A DNA stretch of 52,434 bases from a bacterium (GTDB taxonomy: Bacteria; Chloroflexota; Anaerolineae; Caldilineales; Caldilineaceae). The notes under the pieces are model-generated. The model did not search any database, was not told where the DNA came from, and worked only from the letters and a program-made list of their open reading frames with translations. Where the stretch lies: assembly GCA_016124945.1 (NCBI GenBank), contig WGMT01000013.1:1-52434 (forward strand), written 5' to 3'. The position numbers and the translations under genes are program-made. Below are positions 1-8,530 of the stretch, one piece after another. Numbering within the stretch: position 1 is the first letter of the stretch; each line of letters begins with the position of its first letter.

Positions 1-336
1 CCGTCGGCGTCAAGGACGGTGTTGCCGTCGGCGTCAAGGACGGTGTTGCCGTCGGCGTCAAGGACGGTGTTGCCGTCGGCGTCAAGGACGGTGTTGCCGT
101 CGGCGTCAAGGACGGTGTTGCCGTCGGCGTCAAGGATGGCGTTGCCGTCGGCGTCAAGGACGGTGTTGCCGTCGGCGTCAAGGACGGTGTTGCCGTCGGC
201 GTCAAGGACGGTGTTGCCGTCGGCGTCAAGGATGGCGTTGCCGTCGACGTCAAGGACGGTGTTGCCGTCGGCGTCAAGGACGGCGTTGCTGTCAGCGTCA
301 AGGACGGTGTTGCCGTCGGCGTCAAGGACGGCGTAG
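1..336. repeat. 24-bp tandem repeat, about 14 units, inside the coding region
   Basis: Fourteen consecutive 24-bp units run from the window edge to about 336. Most are identical, with a few single-base variants and a degenerate last unit. Read on the minus strand each unit encodes the octapeptide TPSLTPTA. The unit length is a multiple of three, so copy-number change would alter linker length without shifting the frame. The array may continue to the left of the window. Confidence 0.95.
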
Positions 337-1027
337 CCGTTGCGGTTGGTATCGCAGTTGGTGGAACAGAAGTAAATGTTGCCGTTGACGTTGCTACGGG
401 GTTGTGTGTCGGCGTTGCAGACGGCGGCGCAGAGTAGGCGGCTGTAACCTGAACTAATCCATTATGTGTGCTGCCGGCAACACTAAACCCACCGATGGAA
501 CCAAAAGAAGCAGATGGAGAATCAGAAAAGCGAACGATTGCCGGATAGGTTGATGCTAACGGCGGCACGCATGTAACCTGCAAGGAGACAGTGACAATCG
601 TGTTTTCAGGTAGCGTTCTTAAAAATGCATAGAGCGTAACTGCCAGAACCTGAGTCTCTGGCCTGAACACGGCAGTAGTGCTAAAACCAGACACATTTAT
701 GTTCAGGTTATCCATCCGCCCGTCTCCATTGGCATCCACATCGTCAAAGGCGAGACAATTCGGGTCATATGCTATTGAGAAGGAGATGGCATTGATACGG
801 TGACCGTCGGTAATCAAATTCACGGGTACATCAATCCGGCTACCAGATACTGCCGTTAGTGTTTCGGGAATCTGCAATATGGGTCCCGCTTGAAGTGGGT
901 CAACAGTGCTGCCGGCAGTGTGGAAGCTGCGCAGGATATTCAGATTTACCTCACCCAAAGGCAGCCACAAGAGACAAAAGACCCAAAGTCTCCACTTAAC
1001 TGACCTGCTCCACCCAGGCAGTTCCAT
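1..1027 (-). CDS. secreted cohesin-like protein with TP-rich repeat linker, 3' end outside the window
   Basis: This is an open frame read from ATG at 1027 leftwards off the window edge, so only about 342 residues are visible. The N-terminus is basic followed by a short hydrophobic stretch, which fits a signal peptide. A cohesin-like beta-sandwich of about 150 residues follows, with an Asp-rich DANGDG segment. It leads into a Thr/Pro/Ala linker made of the octapeptide TPSLTPTA repeated to the edge. The protein is probably exported and continues into another domain beyond the window. It lies downstream of, and on the same strand as, the beta-helix gene, with hairpins between them. The cohesin-like assignment rests on pattern only and the function is unknown. 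Confidence 0.7.
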   Translation of the reverse strand, partial: MELPGWSRSVKWRLWVFCLLWLPLGEVNLNILRSFHTAGSTVDPLQAGPILQIPETLTAVSGSRIDVPVNLITDGHRINAISFSIAYDPNCLAFDDVDANGDGRMDNLNINVSGFSTTAVFRPETQVLAVTLYAFLRTLPENTIVTVSLQVTCVPPLASTYPAIVRFSDSPSASFGSIGGFSVAGSTHNGLVQVTAAYSAPPSATPTHNPVATSTATFTSVPPTAIPTATATPSLTPTATPSLTLTATPSLTPTATPSLTSTATPSLTPTATPSLTPTATPSLTPTATPSLTPTATPSLTPTATPSLTPTATPSLTPTATPSLTPTATPSLTPTATPSLTPT

Positions 1028-1067
1028 GTATAGTCTCCCCACAAATCGTAGAGTTCGTATCTAAGAC

Positions 1068-1132
1068 GATTCAATCGTAATCATTGAATCGAGAAAGATA
1101 CGGGTGGAGTACAAACTCGTGTACACCACCCG
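1068..1132 (-). terminator. two hairpins between the secreted-protein genes
   Basis: Two inverted repeats occupy the 193-bp gap. The first has 8-bp arms at 1068-1075 and 1083-1090. The second has 12-bp arms with one mismatch at 1101-1112 and 1121-1132. They follow the stop of the beta-helix gene and precede the start of the next gene. They could end the upstream transcript, but no strong T-run follows, so termination is inferred. Confidence 0.45.
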
Positions 1133-1220
1133 CATCTTGTGATTGTTCACTAAACGGAGATCAACTCCACCTTCCTAAGGGTTTCGGCATCTAGAGACAG
1201 AAACACGTAGAGAAAGTCGT

Positions 1221-4200
1221 TTAGCGAATAACAGACGGCAGATAAAGACGACTATTCATCTGAGTCGGAAGATCCACCACCTCCAGCGGCAAGCTTCCGC
1301 CATCAACATCGCCTAGCGAGATATCTTGAATTGTGAACGGCTGCGCGCTTTCCACAGGCCCAGCGCTCGTCAGCACAAGCGTGGCGAGTGGTCCATCAGC
1401 CAGGGGCACGGTCGGCACACTCAGCGAGGCAACAATAACTTGCAGCAAGCGTGTGTCAGCGTCATAGACAGCGGCGGCCTGATAATCCGCAGGAATCTGC
1501 AACTGCAAGGCATCCGGTAGACCGTTGCCATCACTATCGGTTGCATCAAAGTGGTATGCCGGATTGATCTCCAAGGCAAAGACTGCCGCCGCTGCACTGT
1601 TGTTGGTGTTGAGCACGAGCGAACTTTGCACAGCATTGTCAGAGACAACACTGGTCTCTACCATTACAGATGACAGGCTTTGGGCTGATACAGCGGCAGT
1701 ACAGGTCAAGGAGTTGATGGTGCGGACAGTGCAGACAAGATCACCAGCATCGATCTTGAGATCCTGATTGGAGTCACAGAAGATGGTGCCGGAAAATCCA
1801 GAATAGAGCGCTGCAGTGCGGCTTGAGCCGTCGCGGTCGAAAATCTCCAGGATACAAGCAGAGATATCGCCGGCGTCTATGCTTCCATCGCCGTTGCAGT
1901 CGCCCCAACGCGGGCGGAGCGAACCGTTCTGGCTCGTACCAGCGGTGAGAGAACCACCTGCGACACTACCGAATGTAGGCGCTTCGTTTCCCGTCAAGAA
2001 CTGCACCGCCGTAACGCCGTTGCCCGGGTTGAGACAATCGTTTGTGGTGGTGTAATTTACCGTCACATTGACGAGCAGGCCATTGACAAGCGACGAAGCA
2101 GAGATGATGGCAATGTCCAGCGCACCGTCGTCGGCATTCAGGGTGGCAAACAGGTCAACTCCACTCTGCCCAGATGCCAACTGCACATCCGTATCCGGGT
2201 TCGCTACGTTGAAGCAACTGCTGCTCGCCAGGGAGAAGGTTGCAGCGCCGATGGCGTGGCCGTTGGTGTCGAGCGAGATGGGGATGGTGGCTGTCAGATT
2301 GACCCCAGCAGGCTGGCCAGAGTTCGCCGCGCCCTGGTAGATGACCAGGTCTGCTGGGACCGCCAGGTAAGGCGCACCAATGATCGGCTCACCAGAGACA
2401 CGGTAATCCTTGATCGCGTAGCCTGCGGAGAGCTGCCAGATCTGGCCGGCGAAGAGTTGCTCAGGCGTACCAGCCAGCCCAACCCCGACCCCCAGGCCAA
2501 TGCCTTCGACTGTTGTGCGGAAGGTATTGCCACTGATAGTAAGGTTGGCCATATCTTCCGTACCGGCGATGCCGTACTGCACCGTGTCTGCAAAGGTGTT
2601 GCCGGAGATGGTGAGGTTGATGGGCTTGCCGTAGAAATCGCCCTGGATGCCGCGGAAAGAATTGATAATGATGTTGTTGCTGATGGTCGCGCCGTCAGAA
2701 GCCATCGGCGCGATGGCCCGGCTGTTGGCTGCAGCATTGGCACGGTCAATTGTGAAGCCTTGCAGTGTTACGCCATTTGCGCTGAAGCGTACCACCGCAT
2801 CGGCAGCGCCTGCCCCACCACCACCACGGATCGTGGTGGTTTCAGCGCCGTCACTTGACCGCACTGTCAGATTGTTACGGTTAAGGTCGAGCGTCTCCAG
2901 ATAAATGCCAGGGCCGACTTGGATTATGTCTCCTTCCGCTGCCGCGTTGATAGCAGCCTGGATGGTCAAACCCTGGATGACCTCCCAGAAGCCACTGTTG
3001 AGGTTCACGATAGCTGTGTTGGCAAATAATCCGGAGCTGACAAGTGTCAGAGCAAGCGAGTTGATTGCCGGCTCAAGACCGACATTGTGCATAATGAGGC
3101 CATCGGCTATCCGCGTGCTGTTGACGACCCGCAAGAAATCAGTCGGCACAGTGACATCGGCGTTATCCGTTGGATCGTTTGAGATGGTTCCAACCCACAC
3201 TCCACCCGATACCAAAGTTCCGTCTTGCACGGAAATAGAACCATTACCACTGCTGAGGTTAATCGTGCCGCCAAAAACGATGCCTGATGGATCTTCGATC
3301 TCTGGAAATTGATAGACCGTTTGAGCAGGAAAGATTCCGACGTCGCCCCATGCATTTCCAGTTGTAGACAAATCTGTTATCGTGACATCGTGTGAACTAG
3401 AAATGGATAGCCCGAAGCCATGTGTTGCGCCGGTCGCTGTAATGCCCTGCAGGGTGGCATTCCGCACCCCGTTGAGGTCAAGCCCTGTTCTTCGTGTGCC
3501 CTGAACCTTGATATCAGAGAGAGTAAGCCCTTCGTTGATATGTACCGATGGACCAGTATTGTTTCCTGTGCCCACCTTAAGTCCATACTGCTGATTTGTG
3601 GCAGCATTTCCCTGAATCGTAAAGCCTTGAATCGTTACGTTATCGGCGGTAATGTAGACGCCCCAAGCGTTGTATCCGCCTACGTCAATCGTCGTCGATT
3701 CTGAACCAGCACCGATCATGGTGATCGACTTGTTGATTAAAACCTGAGAGGTTGGGGCATACGTCCCCGCCGCCACCTCGATCACATCGCCTGCCGCTGC
3801 TGCGTTGATGGCAGCCTGAATCGTGGTATGGCCACTGACAAAATTGGTTTTTGCTAGGTCGCTGTACACACTAACGGGCCAGTTGCAACTGTTTGGCACA
3901 GGCTGGAAGCCGATGGCGCCACTGTTGTTCACTCCGTTAGTGAGGTAGGGCAGGAAAGTGGCCGGTCCGGCGGCAGTGGTCACCGTGGCAAGGGCATTGC
4001 TACCCCACCAGTTACAGGTGGCGTTCACTATAGCAGCGCAGGAGCCTGAGCAGTCGTTCACATAATTTACTCCAGTTGTGAAGTTCTCAAAGCTGTTATC
4101 AAGTAAGGTAACCGTACCGCTTTTGCCATTCGAGATACGGAAAGCATCACGCAAGGTCGAGTTATAGGTTTCTAGCGGATCGAGCGCACCATCGATGCGG

Positions 4201-5147
4201 TTATTGAGGAAGGAGACCTGGGGCAGGTTGCCGGTGCTTTGGATACCATGGGTGATCACATGAATGCCACGCCACGTAACGGGTGTGTCCCAGGGTGTAT
4301 TCACCAGTAGCTTGTCACCCAGGCGATCGTTCGGTGAAATACGCACATCGTTGTCTTTCCAGGTCACCGGTGCGGCACCGAGGTTCTGGTAGTTGTGGTA
4401 CAGACCGACCAGGGCGGCCGAGATGGTGTTGCGTTGGATGAGGCCGCTCGTGGTGTGATGGTACGGCATGTACTGGATGCCGATGTTCGCATTCACGATC
4501 ACGTTGTCCTGGATCGTACCGGCCGTGCCTTGGATGTACATGGCACGGTGGTAGACGCTGTTCACGAAGGGGCCGCCATCAAAGTAGTTCCGTTCCACCA
4601 TCAGGCCCGTGCGATACGCGTTCTGCCCTCCACTGGTACCCACATAGAGTTGCAGGTCTCCACCAAGAATGCGGTTGTTCCGCAAGGTGAAGTTGTTCAC
4701 GAGACTGGTGTAGATGAGGAAGGGCTGTAACGTGCTGAGCGCCTGTGGTTGGTCCTGGACCTCGAAGCCATCGATCGTCACATCGTTGGCTTCGACATAG
4801 AGCACGTAATACCAGCTGTCCGTGGGAAGGGGTGTGGGGTAGGTAATCACCGCCTCGGGCTGCCGGGTGGCGTTGCCTTCCACGCCAGCGTTCGAGCCGC
4901 GCAGGGTGAGTGTCTTCGACACGTACAATTGTTCAGCATATACACCCGCAGCCACGTCAATCACATCGCCGGAGGCGGCGTTGTCGATCGCTTCCTGGAT
5001 CGTCATATAATCACAACCAGAAGCACAAACCGTAATCGTGCTTTGCGCCTGCACACTTGGCACGGAGAAGAAGCCCAGTCCCAGCATCATGGCGGCGATC
5101 AGGGCCAACAGTCGGCCTGGTTTCAAGTTACTCCATGTCTGTCCCAT
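1221..5147 (-). CDS. secreted right-handed beta-helix protein with cohesin-like and dockerin-like modules
   Basis: About 1308 residues. I chose the ATG at 5147 over a TTG 90 bases upstream because GGAG sits 9 bases before it and the signal peptide then begins directly (GRLLALIAAMMLG...VQA). Three repeats of a DUF1565/NosD-like opening (TIQEAIDNAASGD, TIQAAINAAAAGD, TIQAAINAAAEGD) start parallel beta-helix domains typical of pectin-lyase folds. A cohesin-like sandwich follows, then two Asp-rich calcium-loop segments (DCNGDGSIDAGD and DSNQDLKIDAGD, about residues 1080-1140) resembling a type I dockerin. A second cohesin-like domain ends in RLYLPSVIR. It is likely an extracellular surface or polysaccharide-binding protein, and the substrate is unknown. 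A repeat array shared with the regulator lies upstream. Confidence 0.8.
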   Translation of the reverse strand: MGQTWSNLKPGRLLALIAAMMLGLGFFSVPSVQAQSTITVCASGCDYMTIQEAIDNAASGDVIDVAAGVYAEQLYVSKTLTLRGSNAGVEGNATRQPEAVITYPTPLPTDSWYYVLYVEANDVTIDGFEVQDQPQALSTLQPFLIYTSLVNNFTLRNNRILGGDLQLYVGTSGGQNAYRTGLMVERNYFDGGPFVNSVYHRAMYIQGTAGTIQDNVIVNANIGIQYMPYHHTTSGLIQRNTISAALVGLYHNYQNLGAAPVTWKDNDVRISPNDRLGDKLLVNTPWDTPVTWRGIHVITHGIQSTGNLPQVSFLNNRIDGALDPLETYNSTLRDAFRISNGKSGTVTLLDNSFENFTTGVNYVNDCSGSCAAIVNATCNWWGSNALATVTTAAGPATFLPYLTNGVNNSGAIGFQPVPNSCNWPVSVYSDLAKTNFVSGHTTIQAAINAAAAGDVIEVAAGTYAPTSQVLINKSITMIGAGSESTTIDVGGYNAWGVYITADNVTIQGFTIQGNAATNQQYGLKVGTGNNTGPSVHINEGLTLSDIKVQGTRRTGLDLNGVRNATLQGITATGATHGFGLSISSSHDVTITDLSTTGNAWGDVGIFPAQTVYQFPEIEDPSGIVFGGTINLSSGNGSISVQDGTLVSGGVWVGTISNDPTDNADVTVPTDFLRVVNSTRIADGLIMHNVGLEPAINSLALTLVSSGLFANTAIVNLNSGFWEVIQGLTIQAAINAAAEGDIIQVGPGIYLETLDLNRNNLTVRSSDGAETTTIRGGGGAGAADAVVRFSANGVTLQGFTIDRANAAANSRAIAPMASDGATISNNIIINSFRGIQGDFYGKPINLTISGNTFADTVQYGIAGTEDMANLTISGNTFRTTVEGIGLGVGVGLAGTPEQLFAGQIWQLSAGYAIKDYRVSGEPIIGAPYLAVPADLVIYQGAANSGQPAGVNLTATIPISLDTNGHAIGAATFSLASSSCFNVANPDTDVQLASGQSGVDLFATLNADDGALDIAIISASSLVNGLLVNVTVNYTTTNDCLNPGNGVTAVQFLTGNEAPTFGSVAGGSLTAGTSQNGSLRPRWGDCNGDGSIDAGDISACILEIFDRDGSSRTAALYSGFSGTIFCDSNQDLKIDAGDLVCTVRTINSLTCTAAVSAQSLSSVMVETSVVSDNAVQSSLVLNTNNSAAAAVFALEINPAYHFDATDSDGNGLPDALQLQIPADYQAAAVYDADTRLLQVIVASLSVPTVPLADGPLATLVLTSAGPVESAQPFTIQDISLGDVDGGSLPLEVVDLPTQMNSRLYLPSVIR

Positions 5148-5238
5148 TTCTGGTTTCTCCAGTATTGATGAAAAAATGGTGGTGATTACATCTGTGAGAT
5201 AGCGATCATCCTGAATGAGATGATGCATATACTCCAAT

Positions 5239-5310
5239 CACAAAAATATCCTATTACGGTTTGTACATCTACCTTACAAGGTTCTATGAGGATGTCCTAC
5301 AAAATAGCTC
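5239..5310 (-). promoter_or_regulatory. TAGGACATC-type repeat array upstream of the beta-helix gene
   Basis: About 70 bp here align with 7350-7420, upstream of the TPR regulator, on the same strand. On the minus strand the block carries TAGGACATC, TAGAACCTT, TAGATGTAC and TAGGATATT, with spacings of 13, 15 and 18 bases. It lies about 90-160 bases before the ATG at 5147, a distance similar to the second copy. This suggests binding sites for a shared regulator. The rest of the 400-bp gap (5311-5548) shows no gene or clear structure. Confidence 0.55.
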
Positions 5311-5548
5311 CCAACCGAGAATTACCGCGACCAGATCTTTCTCACAGAGCAACAGAAACCCAAGATTCTGGCGCGGCGCAGAGATCACGCCCTGAAATGG
5401 AAGGACAGGATGCTCACACTGTAAGGTTTAGCGAGACTTGTGTGCTACTGAAATTAGTATGTCAGTACGGAGAACTATGGAGGTCCCCAAGGTCAAGACC
5501 AAAGGGAATCAGAAGGGAATTACTTGCGAAGAGAGATTTTGTGACCAC

Positions 5549-6094
5549 CTAGGGTTCAGTAGATTCTTCACCAATATACCCTGCAGCCAGTGCCAGCGAT
5601 CTAAGCTGTAAATAGCGCTCATATCGTTTCGCCGGGTCATAGGGCAGTCCAAATACTTTGAAAATATAGTTGATGTAGTTACGGACTGATGACGGTGCCA
5701 GATGTAGCTTCTCGGCAATTTGTTTACGCGGGGCACCATCGATGTAGAGGCCAAAGACAGCAACCAGGGTTAGGTTGGGTTTGTCATACTGATCCGCTAT
5801 CATCAACTTATGAATAAGGCTGTCGAACTTCTGAGAAATTAAACGACGCGTGCGCAACAGTTCATTCAACACATTATTGACCGCGGGATCTATCACGTGA
5901 TCCAACACAGCATGCGATTCACTATACAAAGTCTCAAACACATCTTTTGCACGGCGCTGCACCAGCGGATCTGATGTGTTCAGCAACTCCTGAAGATTCT
6001 TAGCGGCCAACTCACCAAGATGCCGGAGTATAATCTGTTCTGCAAGGTCGGCCCGAATCCCCTGTTGAAGAGCATAGGTGCAGAGCATTACCAT
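5549..6094 (-). CDS. LuxR-type HTH C-terminal part of a frameshifted regulator
   Basis: The open frame contains helical TPR-end sequence and then a helix-turn-helix near the C-terminus (QIAEKLHLAPSSVRNYINYI), as in LuxR/GerE or MalT-like regulators. It overlaps the end of the upstream TPR frame by 83 bases in another frame. Reading upstream of its first ATG in the same frame gives WWHPSTM, which resembles the junction that joins TPR and HTH parts in full-length relatives. A stop codon in this frame lies just before it. I infer a single original gene with an indel near 6100-6118. It could instead be two coupled genes, or a sequencing error. Confidence 0.65.
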   Translation of the reverse strand: MVMLCTYALQQGIRADLAEQIILRHLGELAAKNLQELLNTSDPLVQRRAKDVFETLYSESHAVLDHVIDPAVNNVLNELLRTRRLISQKFDSLIHKLMIADQYDKPNLTLVAVFGLYIDGAPRKQIAEKLHLAPSSVRNYINYIFKVFGLPYDPAKRYERYLQLRSLALAAGYIGEESTEP

Positions 6095-7274
6095 CGTCGA
6101 CGGATGCCACCAATGGAGCTAGATAGTCAATCTGCTGCTCAGCCATCCAGGTAAACGCACTGTGCAAGGTATCTGCCGCTTGTGCAAGCTCCTTGCTGCG
6201 CAACCAGTTTGCAGCCATGTGCAAACGGATTGTGCTGGCCAACAGCAGATTACCCATCTGCAAACAATTCTCTAGCGAATACTGTAATAATTCTGTTGCC
6301 TCAGTAGTACGTCCAGTCAGGCTATATAAGACTGACTGCACGATCCTAATACTTATTGCCTGGTTACTTGTGGGCATTTGCACGGCCAAACGTAGGGAAA
6401 ATCGAGCCATATCATAACGTTCCTGCAAAATGTACAACCAGGTCTGCTGTACGTATACCTCCTCTATAAGACGATTGAACTCGCTTTTGCTTGCCAGTCG
6501 CTCTGCCGCAAGATACAAACTCTGCGCCTCCGAATGTTTACCTAACGACTGCTTAATGGCACCTCCCACTATCCGGTTACGTATCTGCTGCTTCTGCAGC
6601 CCATTAGTATCAGCCAGGTCAATAGCCTGCATGGCATAACGCAAGGCATGAGTCAAATCTCCTTGATACCAGTGCCAACGGCAACTACTAGAGAGAATTG
6701 ATTCTTGATAAAGGGGCCCCAGGTCAAACCTATGTACTAGATGGTGGATCTGCCGCAGATAGATACCCGCAGAATCATAACGTCCTGTAGAATTGTACAA
6801 ATCGAACAAGCATAACCAGGCCTTACAGATATTCTCAAGGTTCCCTTGCTCTTCACAAAGCCGCAAGGCAGATAGTGCTATCCTTTCCCCTTCTTCATAG
6901 GTGCCGACATTGGGAACCAACTTCGCCACCACAAGTAGTACTTCCGCAGTTAGAAAACTACTGTCATCCTGTTGATTTAGTAGCCTATCACTCACGGTCT
7001 GAAAATAGCCTTGCAGCATACCCCAGTTCTCAAGTAGATGGTGAAGGTGAATCAGTTTCATCATCACAGGCAGTGCTTCTTCAACCTGCCCTTGTGCCAA
7101 GAGAAGCACATGTATATGTTCAAAACAGTCAATCGCAGCCTGGTATTGGCCCCGTTCGATCAGAGCTACCCCTTCTCGCCAAGTATCCTCTAGCAAATCC
7201 TGATTGTGAAATTCCATATCCCGTCCTGCTGATGTCAAAAATTCATTTTGGTTCCTCATAGCAGTGTCGCTCAT
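6012..7274 (-). CDS. TPR-repeat N-terminal part of the regulator
   Basis: Most of the 420 residues read as tetratricopeptide helices (for example GQYQAAIDCFEHIHVLL and LCEEQGNLENICKAWLCLF), typical of MalT/BTAD-like signalling proteins that sense ligands or partners. The last 25 or so residues (from DDGNALHLC on) are unlike the family and are probably out-of-frame read-through after a frameshift. No NTPase motif is seen. The same TAGGACATC array lies upstream as for the beta-helix gene, so this protein could regulate both, but that is inference. No strong Shine-Dalgarno precedes the chosen ATG. Confidence 0.65.
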   Translation of the reverse strand: MSDTAMRNQNEFLTSAGRDMEFHNQDLLEDTWREGVALIERGQYQAAIDCFEHIHVLLLAQGQVEEALPVMMKLIHLHHLLENWGMLQGYFQTVSDRLLNQQDDSSFLTAEVLLVVAKLVPNVGTYEEGERIALSALRLCEEQGNLENICKAWLCLFDLYNSTGRYDSAGIYLRQIHHLVHRFDLGPLYQESILSSSCRWHWYQGDLTHALRYAMQAIDLADTNGLQKQQIRNRIVGGAIKQSLGKHSEAQSLYLAAERLASKSEFNRLIEEVYVQQTWLYILQERYDMARFSLRLAVQMPTSNQAISIRIVQSVLYSLTGRTTEATELLQYSLENCLQMGNLLLASTIRLHMAANWLRSKELAQAADTLHSAFTWMAEQQIDYLAPLVASVDDGNALHLCSSTGDSGRPCRTDYTPASW

Positions 7275-7349
7275 CTGTAGCTGTTTGCCTTGAAGCTACT
7301 TAGTAAGCCCAGAGGGTCGTTGAAAATGGAGATAACTGTGGAAGTATGA

Positions 7350-7448
7350 CAACAAGAATATCTTATTGCGATTTATTACATCTACCAATAAGGTTCTACG
7401 AAGATGTTCTATAAAGTTATACAAAGGTGTCCTATAGAGATGTCCTAT
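7350..7448 (-). promoter_or_regulatory. extended TAGGACATC repeat array upstream of the regulator gene
   Basis: On the minus strand this block holds TAGGACATC, TAGGACACC, a degenerate TATAACTTT, TAGAACATC, TAGAACCTT and TAGATGTAA at steps of mostly 13 bases. Its left 70 bp match 5239-5310. The outermost repeat overlaps the last codons of the truncated transposase frame, so an ISL3 remnant abuts the array. Direct repeats at a fixed step suggest cooperative regulator binding, possibly autoregulation. Confidence 0.55.
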
Positions 7449-8403
7449 GCCCTAAATGGGTTGCAATTGCCATTGTTGTCCAACCCAATGCATGGAGTCG
7501 GTGCGCCTCCTCAGCTCGTTGTTGGCGTGCACGATCCGCTTCCGTTGGCTGTTGCACATCCGGGGGCACGGACAAGTGAGTATCTGTCTCCTGGATTCTG
7601 GGAGGTTCTTGAAGGGAACCTTGGATAAGCGCACCTTCGATCTCCGTGTGATGCTGTTGTAATGCTTTGTAGACTGCATTTGTTAGGTTTTTGAGTAAGT
7701 GCCAGCGATCTGCTACCTGGACGGCATTGGGGGCACCGAGACGAGCGCCTTCGGCATAAGCACCTGCACGGTCTTGACTAATAATCTCAACGCCGGGATG
7801 AGTCATTAACCACTGTTGCAGGCTTTCTGGCGTACGATCTAGCAGGACGTCGACGACCTCTCCTTGCTCCAAGTCGACCAGAATAGTGCCGTAGGAATGA
7901 CCTTTACGCTTAGCCCAGTCATCAACTCCCAGCACTCTGGGTGTCGTTCGCTCAGGAATTTGCAGGGTGCGGATCAGGTCAAGCAGTAGATCAATCCCTG
8001 CATTCATGGCTAATGCGGCACAGAGTCTGGAGCCGCCAGCACCACCCGTCGTCAGGCCGATAGCTTGTTGGGCGTTAGCCAAACGTAGTGTCCGTCGCGC
8101 CCAGGGCGCTGCCACGGTTGGCACTCGTTCACAAAAGATTTTCCGCTGACAGTCTGTGTTGTCACACTGGAACCGGCGCACATGTAGCCCGATCTGGACA
8201 GACAAACCGGCCCACAGCAGATCGCCAAGCGTTCGTCTATATCGACTGTGGATTCGCATCGATGGTTGTCGACACAAAGGGCAAAGTGCTAACGGCTGCG
8301 TCACAGATGCAGTGCAGATAACCATTTTGCTGACAGAATCGACGAAAATGTTATCGAATAATGTCACTTCGGGATCGGGTAGCAGATAGCTCAAAAGATC
8401 CAT
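7432..8403 (-). pseudogene. ISL3-family transposase, C-terminally truncated
   Basis: The N-terminal zinc-finger region has paired cysteines (CPLCRQPSMRIHSRYRR and CDNTDCQRKIFC). It is followed by the DDE domain, with VLGVDDWAKRKG, ISQDRAGAYAEG and QVADRWHLLKN as expected for ISL3. The protein ends abruptly after IATHLG, where a helix-turn-helix-like segment normally continues, and the last residues come from flanking repeat DNA. I use the ATG at 8403; a GTG 33 bases upstream is also possible. The remnant is unlikely to be active. Confidence 0.75.
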
Positions 8404-8520
8404 GTTATTAGAGTCAAGGGTAGCGGGGACAAGCACATCCCACCATATTCACTGCCTTGACCTAGATCATCAAAATGTCGAAAGAGCCGGTTTACTCCCG
8501 CTATTGACAGTAAACAGAAC
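7452..8520 (-). mobile_element. truncated ISL3-family insertion sequence
   Basis: The segment carries most of an ISL3-type transposase. The right end is probably near 8520, where minus-strand sequence GGTTCTGTTTACTGTC begins just beyond the stop of the ligase gene. The left part of the element, including the transposase C-terminus and the other terminal repeat, is missing: homology stops near 7452 and regulatory repeats begin. The end points are estimates. Confidence 0.6.
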
Positions 8521-8530
8521 CGCACAAGTT

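Noticed and set aside
19..336. Plus-strand open frame across the 24-bp array
   Set aside because: It exists only because the repeat lacks stops; the minus-strand frame joins a signal peptide and folded domain and is the real one.
1..336. CRISPR array interpretation of the tandem repeat
   Set aside because: Units are contiguous without unique spacers and encode an in-frame peptide linker.
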